Shown piece after piece: positions 1 to 7,690 of a stretch of DNA of 64,000 nucleotides (position 1 is its first letter; each line of letters starts with the position of its first letter). The position numbers and the translations under genes are program-made. Origin of the DNA: Lysobacter antibioticus (GTDB lineage Bacteria; Pseudomonadota; Gammaproteobacteria; Xanthomonadales; Xanthomonadaceae); NCBI RefSeq assembly GCF_000731095.1, contig NZ_JMTZ01000011.1, forward strand, positions 62,001-126,000. The letters run 5' to 3'. The notes beneath the pieces were generated by a model, which saw nothing but the letters and a program-made list of their open reading frames with translations, made no database searches and was not told the origin of the DNA.

Positions 1-753
1 GCCCAGCACGTCCATTACCAGATGAAGGACAGCGAGGGCCGCAACCTCAACCCGGAAACCTTCTGGAATCAGCGCCAGACGGTCGGCGCGCGCGGCGGCC
101 AGGCCGCAGCGGACCGGCCTGCGGTCGACGACGGCGTGCTGCGCCAGGGCGAGCGTGGCGCCGACGTCCGCGCGATGCAGGACCACCTCAACAAGCTCGG
201 TTATCGCGACGCTCAGGGGCGGCCGCTGCATGCCGACGGCGATTTCGGCGACCGTACCCGCGAGGCCTTGCTGGCGTTCCAGCGCGACCAGGGTCTGAAG
301 GACGACGGCATCGCCGGCAAGCGCACGCTCGACGCGCTCAAGAAGGGCGAGCCGTCGAACCTGTTGTCGAACCCGAACAACCCGCATTACGCGATGTACC
401 AGCAGGCGCTCGGCGGGCTGGAAAAACTGGGGCCGCAGGCCGGCTTCCGCGGCCGCGAGGATCTCGAGCGCGCCGCGGCGAGCCTGACCTACGAGGCGAA
501 GGTGAGCGGTCTGAACAAGATCGACCATGTCGTGCTCAGCACGAACGGCAACGGTCTGTTCGCGGTGCAGGGCGGGCTCAACGACCCGGCCCATCACCGC
601 GTGTTCGCCAACAAGGACATCGCGATGAACCAGTCGCTCGAGCAATCGACCCAGAAACTGCAACAGGATCTGCCGCAGCAGGCCCAGACCGCGCAACAGC
701 AGGCCCAGGAACCGCGTCAGCAACAACAGCCGCCGAGGATGCACACGATCTGA
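1..753 (+). CDS. X-T4SS effector, 3' part: M23 peptidase end, peptidoglycan-binding domain and XVIPCD
   Basis: The frame is open from base 1, so the true start lies outside the window. The first codons read AQHVHYQ, which fits the terminal HxH motif of an M23 (LytM) endopeptidase. A PG_binding_1 domain follows (about residues 47-115 of the visible part, with LNKLGYRDAQG and the DGIAGKRTLDAL end), then an XVIPCD (about 120-225, with GLNKIDHV and [12 protein letters not shown]) and a glutamine-rich tail. XVIPCD is the C-terminal signal by which VirD4 recruits antibacterial effectors in Xanthomonadales. The role is therefore inferred as a secreted cell-wall hydrolase used against neighbouring bacteria. 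A strong GC hairpin at 759-793 follows the stop. Its immunity gene may lie upstream of the window or be the lipoprotein at 886. Confidence 0.85.
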   Translation, partial: AQHVHYQMKDSEGRNLNPETFWNQRQTVGARGGQAAADRPAVDDGVLRQGERGADVRAMQDHLNKLGYRDAQGRPLHADGDFGDRTREALLAFQRDQGLKDDGIAGKRTLDALKKGEPSNLLSNPNNPHYAMYQQALGGLEKLGPQAGFRGREDLERAAASLTYEAKVSGLNKIDHVVLSTNGNGLFAVQGGLNDPAHHRVFANKDIAMNQSLEQSTQKLQQDLPQQAQTAQQQAQEPRQQQQPPRMHTI

Positions 754-758
754 GGGCG

Positions 759-793
759 GGCAGGGCCGATCCGCGCCCCGCATCGGCCCTGCC
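759..793 (+). terminator. GC-rich hairpin after the first effector
   Basis: Arms GGCAGGGCCGAT and ATCGGCCCTGCC are perfectly complementary around an 11-base loop, starting six bases after the stop codon. There is no clear T-run, so it could end transcription weakly, protect the 3' end, or be a repeat. Its placement between two effector modules favours a transcript boundary. Confidence 0.4.
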
Positions 794-885
794 GCCATCG
801 ATCCCCACGCTCCTCGCAAAGAACCCCCGCAAGAACCCCCGCAAAGATCGCCATGCACCGATCGCCACGCACAAGGAAGACAGGC

Positions 886-1464
886 ATGAATCTCCCCCGG
901 TTTCTGGTAATCCCGTTGACCCTGGCGCTCGTCGCTTGCGGCGCGAGCTCCGGCGACGCCGAGCAGTCGGAATCGCCGTTCAAGGAACTCGAAGGCGCGA
1001 GCCCGAATGCAGTGCCCGCAACGCCGGCGGTCGGCGCGACGGCGACGCCCTCGACACCCGCTGCGGCGGCCCCGGCGGCTGCGGCCGCGTGCCCCGCGCA
1101 GGGTTTCGACGATTTCCTCAAGGCCTACGCACGCGATGCGCAGACCAAGACCCGTTTCACCTTGCCGACGGTCAAGGTCGTCGACCTGGTCGACGTCGGC
1201 GAAGACACCCAGCAACGCACCGAGCAGGTGCCGGGCAAGGACTACACCGGCTTCAACCTCGCTTATCGCGACGACGGTTTCCATGTCGTCGACAGTGCCG
1301 GCGCGGTCGATCCCAAGCCGGTCGCGGTAGAGGTCAAGGCCGAGCCGGCCGACGCCTATTTCGTCCGCTACCAGTACGGCATGTCGGAAGGTAATTCGTA
1401 CCGCTTCGTCAAACAGGAAGGTTGCTGGTTCCTCGCCGAGGACCCGGAACCGTCCGCCCCCTGA
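886..1464 (+). CDS. Lipoprotein, candidate immunity protein for an X-T4SS effector
   Basis: The protein has 192 residues. The start chosen is the ATG at 886, because it opens a classic lipoprotein signal peptide (MNLPRFLVIPLTLALVAC, lipobox LVAC). A low-complexity Ala/Thr/Pro linker follows, then a globular domain of about 120 residues beginning ACPAQGFDDFLKAY and ending near QEGCWFLAE. The two cysteines of the mature domain (near its start and near its end) recur in the lipoprotein at 17751, which also sits just upstream of an M23/XVIPCD effector. X-T4SS immunity proteins are commonly periplasmic lipoproteins encoded beside their effector, so immunity is a reasonable inference. The gap to the effector at 1509 is 44 bases. 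I do not recognise a named domain. Confidence 0.75.
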   Translation: MNLPRFLVIPLTLALVACGASSGDAEQSESPFKELEGASPNAVPATPAVGATATPSTPAAAAPAAAAACPAQGFDDFLKAYARDAQTKTRFTLPTVKVVDLVDVGEDTQQRTEQVPGKDYTGFNLAYRDDGFHVVDSAGAVDPKPVAVEVKAEPADAYFVRYQYGMSEGNSYRFVKQEGCWFLAEDPEPSAP

Positions 1465-1508
1465 TCACGAGTTCAGCACCCTCTCAATCACTCAATGGAA
1501 GGACTCTC

Positions 1509-2771
1509 ATGAGCCGCTATCGCATTACGGAAAGCGTGGGCCGCCGCGTCGAGCACGTTCACAGCTACGACGACCTCGACATCCATCACCCGAGCCGCAA
1601 CGCGCGCGGCCTGCAGACCGGCCGCGACGCCGACTTCGAGCACGGCCGCGACCATGCGCGCGTCGACGGCGAGTTCGAGGAAATCCGCCGCACCAACGAC
1701 GGCCGCACCCTGGTCAAGAAAGACTTCATCCTCAGCCAGGACAGCCCGGGGCGGGTGCAGATTCCGGCGCCGGTCGAAGGCTATGTGCACTACCTGCCGA
1801 ACGACCCCACCGCCGCGCTGCGCATCTACGACCGTCCGCACGATCAGCCCGGCGCCAAGCTGGTGGGTCAGGTCCTGCACATGGACCCCCACTCGTTCAA
1901 GCTCAAGGAAGGCGCGCACGTGCAATACGGCCAGCCGCTCGGCGCGATGTCCGACACCGGCACGCCCGGTTCGGTGCACGCGCACGTCGAAGTCGAGGCC
2001 GATCAGTTCAAGCGCTATATCCAGGACATCGACCGTGGCGTGATCACCCCGGACCGCTATCCGGCCAAGAACGGCCAGACCGCCGAAGCGCCGGCGCGCG
2101 AGGAGGTGCATCGCGAAGCCGGGCATCGCGAAGCGACGCCGCGTCCGGCCAGCCGCGGCGCCGCTGCCGACGGCGTGATCCGCGAAGGCGAACACGGCCG
2201 CGACGTGCGCCTGCTGCAGGAGCAGTTGAACAAGCTCGGTTACCGCGACGGCCACGGCCATGCGCTGAAGTCCGACGGCGATTTCGGCGATCGCACCCGC
2301 GAAGCGGTCAAGGCTTTCCAGCATGCGCACGGCCTCAAGGACGACGGCATCGCCGGCCCGAAGACGCTGGAAGCGCTGAAGAAGGCCGGCGAGGCGCCGT
2401 TGCTGTCGAATCCGGTGCACCCGGACAACGGCATTTACCGCCAGGCCGTGGCCGGGTTGGAGAAGCTTGGGCCGAACGGCGGCTTCGGCAATCGCGAACA
2501 GATGGAGCGCGCCGCCGCTGCGCTGACCTATGAAGCGAAGGTCAGCGGCTTGACTGCGATCGATCACGTCACCCGCAGCGCGAACGGCAACGGCCTGTTC
2601 GCGGTGCAGGGCGAACTCAACGATCCGAGCCAGAACCGCGTCCACGTGGAAAAGAAGTACGCGGCCGAGCAGCCGGTCGAACGCTCGACCTTCCAGGTGC
2701 AACAGGACGCACCGACGCGCGAGCAGGCCCTGGCGCCGCAGAAGGAAGCTCCGAGGATCCAGATGGCTTGA
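1509..2771 (+). CDS. X-T4SS effector: M23-like peptidase, peptidoglycan-binding domain and XVIPCD
   Basis: The protein has 420 residues. The start at the ATG 1509 aligns with its paralogue at 18429: both open with a conserved block of the type ESVGR..HVH.Y.DL...HHP. Order of domains: M23-like fold at about 80-165 with HAH at 157-159; PG_binding_1 at about 223-292; XVIPCD at about 303-400 (GLTAIDHV, GLFAVQGELNDP); charged tail. It has no signal peptide, as expected for a T4SS substrate. It would be exported through VirD4 (4018) to cleave peptidoglycan cross-links in target cells. The usual first zinc-ligand motif HxxxD of M23 is not evident, so catalytic competence is uncertain. The upstream lipoprotein at 886 is its probable immunity partner. 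Confidence 0.88.
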   Translation: MSRYRITESVGRRVEHVHSYDDLDIHHPSRNARGLQTGRDADFEHGRDHARVDGEFEEIRRTNDGRTLVKKDFILSQDSPGRVQIPAPVEGYVHYLPNDPTAALRIYDRPHDQPGAKLVGQVLHMDPHSFKLKEGAHVQYGQPLGAMSDTGTPGSVHAHVEVEADQFKRYIQDIDRGVITPDRYPAKNGQTAEAPAREEVHREAGHREATPRPASRGAAADGVIREGEHGRDVRLLQEQLNKLGYRDGHGHALKSDGDFGDRTREAVKAFQHAHGLKDDGIAGPKTLEALKKAGEAPLLSNPVHPDNGIYRQAVAGLEKLGPNGGFGNREQMERAAAALTYEAKVSGLTAIDHVTRSANGNGLFAVQGELNDPSQNRVHVEKKYAAEQPVERSTFQVQQDAPTREQALAPQKEAPRIQMA

Positions 2772-3125
2772 CCCTGGGCCGGCGCACAACTCTGGTGGAG
2801 GAGAGCGCCGATCCGGATCGGGGACATCGCAGGCAAGGGAATGCGTTGCAACCACTGCGATGTCCGGACAGGGACGTCGTCGCTTCGCCCGCAGGGGCGG
2901 AGCGGGCAGGGCAGGCTCGATCGCTAGGGAGATCGAGCCTGTCGCTGCCGCTTTGCCGGCCGCCCGCGATCGGGCGGGCGGACACGGCCGGCCGGCGACG
3001 GCGAGGCCGGGATGCCAATGTTTCTAACCAGGCCGGGCTGCGCGCACCGGCCCGGGCGCCTCGCCCTTGTGGGGTTTCCGCTATTGCGCGAGCATGACGA
3101 TTCGGTTCCGGCCGGAGGTGCAACG
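2772..3125. other. Gene-free interval with one inverted repeat
   Basis: No convincing gene. The interval holds an inverted repeat at 2911-2942 (arms GCAGGCTCGATC and GATCGAGCCTGT, 8-base loop). A related pair of arms occurs at 8872-8920. The final bases carry a GGAGG ribosome-binding site for the gene at 3126. Confidence 0.5.
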
Positions 3126-3650
3126 ATGAACGGAAGCACTCAGGAACAGCAATTGAAGGTCGACGGCCAAGCCACGACCCAGACGCTGGACGACATGCGC
3201 CGCGCCGAGCAGCGCTCGCTGCTCAGCAGCCCCAGCCATCCGCATCACGACCTGTACTCGCAGGTGCGCGTCTGCCTCGACAAGCAGGACATGGGGCTCA
3301 AGGACTACTCCGGCGACCAGCGCGACAACCTGGCCGCGGCCCTGGCCCTGGAAGCGCGCACCGGCGGCCTGCGCAGCGCCGATCACGTGGTGCTGAGCAA
3401 GGACGGTTCGCGCGCGTTCGTGATCGAGGGCGAGCTGGATTCGCCGAGCCGGCGCATGAGCTATGTCGACACCGCCCAGGCGGCGGCGCAATCGATGGAA
3501 CGGAGCAGCCAGCAGCTGGCCCAGCTCAATCGCGAACAGGAACTCCAGGACCAGCAACGGCAGGACGAGCGCCAGGCCGAACGTCAGGCCGAGCACCGCG
3601 GCGAACGCGAGCCGTCGCTGGCCCGTGCCCTGTTCAAAGACAAAGACTGA
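3126..3650 (+). CDS. Stand-alone XVIPCD protein
   Basis: The protein has 174 residues. The ATG at 3126 is preceded by GGAGG at the right distance, so it was chosen over an upstream in-frame ATG at 3012. Nearly the whole chain is an XVIPCD: SSPSHPHHDLYSQVRVCLDK, LAAALALEARTGGLRSADHV, AFVIEGELDSPSRR and MERSSQQLAQL correspond to the signal domains of the neighbouring effectors. A highly charged Gln/Arg/Glu tail follows. No toxin domain precedes the signal, which is unusual. It may be an effector remnant, an effector whose activity resides in the tail, or a protein that engages VirD4 for another purpose. It lies two genes before virD4. Confidence 0.8.
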   Translation: MNGSTQEQQLKVDGQATTQTLDDMRRAEQRSLLSSPSHPHHDLYSQVRVCLDKQDMGLKDYSGDQRDNLAAALALEARTGGLRSADHVVLSKDGSRAFVIEGELDSPSRRMSYVDTAQAAAQSMERSSQQLAQLNREQELQDQQRQDERQAERQAEHRGEREPSLARALFKDKD

Positions 3651-3696
3651 AACGCCCGCGCCGCCATAGAGCGCGCGAAGGCATCGGAGGCCTGCA

Positions 3697-3978
3697 ATGA
3701 ACGAATACCGTCATCACATCCTGACCCGCGGCCGCTACCAGATCGTGGCCCTGACCCCGGACCCGCAGTTCGAGAGCGACGACATCTACGCTTACGCGGT
3801 GATGTCCTCTTCCGGGCTCAAAATGCGTCAGGAACTGACCCTGACCGACGCCCGCAACTGGCTGGAATTCTGGATCGAGCAGGAAAGGGCCTCCAGCGGA
3901 GGCTCGTCGCCGGATATGATGGAGTCATCGCCTCCGGGGGAGCCTTCCAGGCTGCAGGCCGCCCGCAAGCGACGCTGA
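3697..3978 (+). CDS. Small hypothetical protein next to virD4
   Basis: The protein has 93 residues, with ATG start and a plausible GGAGG sequence just upstream. The N-terminal 65 residues look folded (RYQIVALTPDPQFESDD, ELTLTDARNWLEFWIEQE); the last 25 are low-complexity and basic. No signal peptide or membrane segment is present and I do not recognise a family. The gap to the preceding XVIPCD gene is 46 bases and to virD4 39 bases, so it is probably co-transcribed with them. A cytoplasmic role in effector handling is possible but is only positional inference. Confidence 0.6.
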   Translation: MNEYRHHILTRGRYQIVALTPDPQFESDDIYAYAVMSSSGLKMRQELTLTDARNWLEFWIEQERASSGGSSPDMMESSPPGEPSRLQAARKRR

Positions 3979-4017
3979 CCGACAGCGGGTTCGGGGAAAC
4001 CAAGCAGGAAACATGAC

Positions 4018-5697
4018 GTGAAAGGGAAGCTGATTTTTGCCCTGGCGGTACTGGTACTCGTACTGGCCGCGGGGACGTATCTGTCGGGATACGTGACGTT
4101 GATGTTGATGAAGATCGACACCAGTGCGCTGAAGTGGACCACCTACCTCGATTACCTCAAGGTATTGGACGTCCCGCAGTACAAGCCCTACGTGGGCAAG
4201 ATCAAGGCCGGCGGCTTCATCGGCTATGGCCTGCCGATGGTCGGCTATCTGATCCTGACCGTGCTGATGCTGAAGCCGAAGAAGAAGTCGATGCACGGCG
4301 ACGCGCGTTTCGCGCGCTCCGGCGACCTGTCGGCCAAGGGCATGTTCAAGTCGACCCCCACCAGCATCGTGGTCGGTAAGTTCAACGGCCAGCTGGTGCA
4401 ACTCAGCGGCCAGCAGTTCGTGATCCTCGCCGCGCCGACCCGTTCGGGCAAGGGCGTCGGCATCGTCATTCCGAACCTGCTGAACTACCAGGGCTCGATG
4501 GTCGTGCTCGACATCAAGCAGGAAAACTTCGACCTGACCAGCGGCTGGCGCGCCGAGCAAGGGCAGGAGATCTTCCTGTTCAACCCCTTCGCCGAGGATC
4601 GCCGCACCCATCGCTGGAACCCGCTGACCTATGTGTCCAGCGATCCGGCGTTCCGCGTCTCAGATCTGATGAGCATCGCCGCGATGCTGTATCCGGATGG
4701 CTCGGACGACCAGAAGTTCTGGGTCAGCCAGGCCCGCAACGCCTTCATGGCCTTCACCCTGTACCTGTTCGAGGCCTGGGAAGACGCCAAGAAGGTCGGC
4801 TTCCCGTTCGGCACCATCCCGACCCTGGGCGCGGTGTACCGCCTGTCTTCGGGCGACGGCAAGACCGAGCTCAAGCCGTTCCTGCAGGGCCTGTCGCAGC
4901 GGCCCTTCCTCAGCAGCAACGCCAAGTCGGCGTTCGCCAACATGCTGTCGCAGGCCGACGAGACCTTCGCCTCGATCCTCGGTACTTTCAAGGAACCGCT
5001 CAATCCCTGGATCAACCCGGTCCTGGACGCGGCCACCAACACCGACGATTTCCTGCTGACCGACCTGCGCAAGAAGAAGATGACGATCTACGTCGGCATC
5101 CAGCCCAACAAGCTGGCCGAAAGCCGTCTGATCGTGAACCTGTTCTTCAGCCAGATCATCAACCTCAACACCCGCGAGCTGCCGCAGAACAACCCTGAGC
5201 TCAAGCATCAGTGCCTGTTGCTGATGGACGAGTTCACCTCGATCGGCAAGGTCGACATCATCGCCTCGGCGGTGTCGTACATGGCCGGCTACAACCTGCG
5301 CCTGTTGCCGATCATCCAGAGCATGTCGCAGCTCGACGCGACCTACGGCAAGGACATCTCGCGCACCATCATCACCAACCACGCGCTGCAGATCATCTAC
5401 GCGCCGCGCGAGCAGCAGGACGCGAACGACTATTCCGATATGCTCGGCTACACCACCGTGCGCAAGGAGAACATCACCCGTGGCCGCGAAGTCTCGCGTA
5501 GCGAGTCGGAAGAGCGCCGCGCGCTGATGCTGCCGCAGGAGCTCAAGGCGATGGGCTTCGACAGCGAGGTGTTCCTGTACGAAGGCATCCCGCACCCGGT
5601 GAAGTGCGACAAGATCAAGTACTACCAGGACAAGCTGTTCACCCAGCGCCTGTTGCCGAAGGTATCGGTGCCGGTGCTGGACATCGGCACCGGCTGA
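4018..5697 (+). CDS. virD4: Type IV secretion system coupling ATPase VirD4
   Basis: The protein has 559 residues and starts at a GTG (4018) shortly after an AGGAA sequence. Two transmembrane segments anchor it in the inner membrane (about residues 4-28 and 67-86). The soluble ATPase follows with Walker A APTRSGKG at 139-146 and Walker B LLLMDEF at about 400-406. Length and layout match the VirD4 of the Xanthomonas antibacterial X-T4SS. VirD4 binds the XVIPCD of effectors and feeds them to the VirB channel, so it is the natural receptor for the products at 1, 1509, 3126 and 18429. No virB gene is visible; the next gene downstream is a metabolic amidase. The channel must therefore be encoded elsewhere (upstream of the window or at another locus). 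Confidence 0.93.
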   Translation: MKGKLIFALAVLVLVLAAGTYLSGYVTLMLMKIDTSALKWTTYLDYLKVLDVPQYKPYVGKIKAGGFIGYGLPMVGYLILTVLMLKPKKKSMHGDARFARSGDLSAKGMFKSTPTSIVVGKFNGQLVQLSGQQFVILAAPTRSGKGVGIVIPNLLNYQGSMVVLDIKQENFDLTSGWRAEQGQEIFLFNPFAEDRRTHRWNPLTYVSSDPAFRVSDLMSIAAMLYPDGSDDQKFWVSQARNAFMAFTLYLFEAWEDAKKVGFPFGTIPTLGAVYRLSSGDGKTELKPFLQGLSQRPFLSSNAKSAFANMLSQADETFASILGTFKEPLNPWINPVLDAATNTDDFLLTDLRKKKMTIYVGIQPNKLAESRLIVNLFFSQIINLNTRELPQNNPELKHQCLLLMDEFTSIGKVDIIASAVSYMAGYNLRLLPIIQSMSQLDATYGKDISRTIITNHALQIIYAPREQQDANDYSDMLGYTTVRKENITRGREVSRSESEERRALMLPQELKAMGFDSEVFLYEGIPHPVKCDKIKYYQDKLFTQRLLPKVSVPVLDIGTG

Positions 5698-5794
5698 GCC
5701 GGATGAGTCGTGCGTCGCGTTGCCGGGCTCCGGCCCGGCAACCGGCGCGGCTTCGCGGGCATAATGTCCGCAGACCCCCTGTTCGGTAGCTCGT

Positions 5795-6592
5795 ATGCGC
5801 GACCTTCGCATCTCGCTCGTCCAAGGCGCCACCCGCTGGCACGACCCGGCCGGCAACCGCGATTACTACGGCCATCTGATCGCTTCGCTGCGCGGCATCA
5901 CCGACCTGGTGCTGCTGCCGGAGACCTTCACCAGCGGCTTCAGCAACGACGCCATCGGCGACGCCGAGACCATGGACGGGCCGACCGTGAGCTGGATCCG
6001 CGAACAGGCGGCCAAGCTCGGCGCCGCGGTCGCCGGCAGCGTGCAACTGCGCACCGACGACGGCGTGTTCAACCGCCTGTTGTTCGCCACGCCCGACGGC
6101 GAGTTGCAAACCTACGACAAGCGCCATCTGTTCCGTTACGCCAAGGAACACGAACGCTATGCCGCCGGCCGCGAGCGCCTGACGGTGGAATGGAAGGGCT
6201 GGCGGATCTGCCCGATGGTCTGCTACGACCTGCGTTTTCCGGTGTTTTCGCGCAACCGTTTCGACGTCGAGCGCCCCGGCGCGCTCGATTTCGACCTGCT
6301 GCTGTACGTCGCCAACTGGCCGGCGGCGCGCGCCTACCCGTGGAAGACCCTGCTGCGCGCGCGCGCGATCGAGAACCTGTGCTACGTCGCTGGGCTCAAC
6401 CGCGTCGGCAGCGACGGCAACGGCCTGAGCTATTCCGGCGACAGCGCGGTGATCGATTTCCTCGGCCACCCGATCAGCGAATGCACCGACGAGGAAGTGG
6501 TCGTGACCACGACCCTGCAGGCGGCGGAACTGGCGGCGCACCGCGAGCGTTTCCCGGCCATGCTCGACGGCGACAGCTTCGAACTGCGCTGA
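5795..6592 (+). CDS. Carbon-nitrogen hydrolase, omega-amidase (YafV/Nit2 type)
   Basis: The protein has 265 residues. The nitrilase-superfamily triad is visible: Glu in VLLPETF, Lys in YDKRHLF and Cys in PMVCYDLRFP. The CYDLRFP context and short length fit the YafV/Nit2 branch, which hydrolyses alpha-ketoglutaramate and alpha-ketosuccinamate to 2-oxoacids and ammonia (a repair or methionine-salvage-associated step). It is a cytoplasmic single-domain enzyme. The start ATG at 5795 begins directly with the first beta strand (LRISLVQG). It follows virD4 by 97 bases on the same strand but has no evident functional tie to it. Confidence 0.9.
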   Translation: MRDLRISLVQGATRWHDPAGNRDYYGHLIASLRGITDLVLLPETFTSGFSNDAIGDAETMDGPTVSWIREQAAKLGAAVAGSVQLRTDDGVFNRLLFATPDGELQTYDKRHLFRYAKEHERYAAGRERLTVEWKGWRICPMVCYDLRFPVFSRNRFDVERPGALDFDLLLYVANWPAARAYPWKTLLRARAIENLCYVAGLNRVGSDGNGLSYSGDSAVIDFLGHPISECTDEEVVVTTTLQAAELAAHRERFPAMLDGDSFELR

Positions 6593-7079
6593 GTATCTCG
6601 AGCGTTGCGGCGCCGCTGCCGCTGCTCTTGGGTAGGAGCGGCGCAAGCCGCGACTGCGCAGCTGGCGGTTGCGACGCCTCTTACCGCAGAGCGGTGAGGC
6701 AACATCTAAAGCTTCCGTCCGCTGACGCGGCCGGGTTACTTTCTTTTGCTGGCCCAAAAGTCCGTCTGGATTCCCTTCGGTCAAAGCTGACCAAAGGGAG
6801 GCCTTCCTTGACGAAGCTCTCCTGCGAGTTCATGGCTTACGCCGGGATTTTTCGATAGGACATCCTTGTCCTATCGAGTCATTCCTTTTTAAAGGCTGGG
6901 CGCACGTCCTGTGCGCCGCCCTCCGGGTCTCCAGGTGTTCTCTCAAGTTCGGAGCTGCGCCAACCTTTAACAGCAACAGCAACAGCAACGGCAACGGCAA
7001 CGGCAGGAGCAGCTCGGGCAGGCCGTCGCTCCTGCCCTGGCGCGAGCACGCCGCTTCGTTGGATAAGGGACGGCAGCGT
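6593..7079. repeat. Intergenic composite repeat, copy A
   Basis: No credible gene. In order: a REP-like palindrome at 6632-6653, a GCTTCCG...GGGTTACTTTCTTTTG block from about 6712, a GGGATTTTTCGATAGGACAT block with a small hairpin (GGACATCCTTGTCC) near 6842-6876, a CCGCCCTCCGGGTCT block near 6917-6931, and a CAACAG/CAACGG hexamer run at 6971-7006. The same blocks in the same order occur at 56094-56545, so this is a dispersed element and not chance sequence. Confidence 0.75.
6632..6653 (+). repeat. REP-like palindrome, copy 1
   Basis: GTAGGAGCGGCG followed by CAAGCCGCGA, able to fold through GCGGC/GCCGC. Related copies lie at 33062, 33148, 34081, 56094 and 56204, all between genes. Confidence 0.7.
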
Positions 7080-7640
7080 TCAGCGCAGGCGGTCGTGGAC
7101 CTGCAGGCCCTGGCTCGGGTCGGCGGCGTCGTAACGCACGGTGACCTCGCGATCGGGTTCGCCGTCGCGCCCAGGACGCAGCAAGGACACGCGCAGCGAG
7201 CCATCGGCGGCGACGACACGCTCGCCCGCTTCGATCGACTGCAGACAGGAGGCGATGCGGTAGGCGTCGTGCTTGCGCACCTGCAGTGCGGCATCGAGCG
7301 CCAGCCAGACCAGGTCGGTCTCGATGCCGGCGCCGCAATGGCCCTGCGTGCGGTCGCTGCGGCTGGCGGTGTCGACCTCGATCAACAGATAACGCAGTTC
7401 GGCCGGGCCGTGGCCGGAGTCGGCCAGCAGCGCGCGCCGCTCGACGACGCCGTCGACATCGGTGATGCGCGCGAGCTTGAGCGGTTTGCGCCTGGCGCCG
7501 TCGACCAGCAGTAAGTCCTGCTGGCGCGAGTCGATCTCGACCTGCAAGGCGGCCGCAGCGGGCGCAGCCGTCGCGTCCCCGTAGGCCAAGGCGGCGGCCA
7601 ACAGACAGGCGAGCGTAGCGGGCAGGGCAGACAGGGTCAT
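7080..7640 (-). CDS. Hypothetical exported protein
   Basis: The protein has 186 residues. The start at 7640 was chosen because it opens a signal peptide (MTLSALPATLACLLAAALAY) and avoids overlap with the oxidoreductase gene. The mature part contains two cysteines (QGHCGAGIE, RIASCLQS), perhaps a disulfide in the periplasm, and ends with a beta-rich segment. No family is recognised. It lies 50 bases after the FAD oxidoreductase at 7691 on the same strand and is probably co-transcribed with it. Confidence 0.7.
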   Translation of the reverse strand: MTLSALPATLACLLAAALAYGDATAAPAAAALQVEIDSRQQDLLLVDGARRKPLKLARITDVDGVVERRALLADSGHGPAELRYLLIEVDTASRSDRTQGHCGAGIETDLVWLALDAALQVRKHDAYRIASCLQSIEAGERVVAADGSLRVSLLRPGRDGEPDREVTVRYDAADPSQGLQVHDRLR

Positions 7641-7690
7641 GCGGCCACTGTACGCCGGCTCGCAGGTGTCGAGCGCGCCGTGGCGCATGT

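Noticed and set aside
2911-2942. Rho-independent terminator after the effector at 1509
   Set aside because: A good hairpin but no T-run on either strand, and it lies about 140 bases after the stop. Better treated as a repeat.
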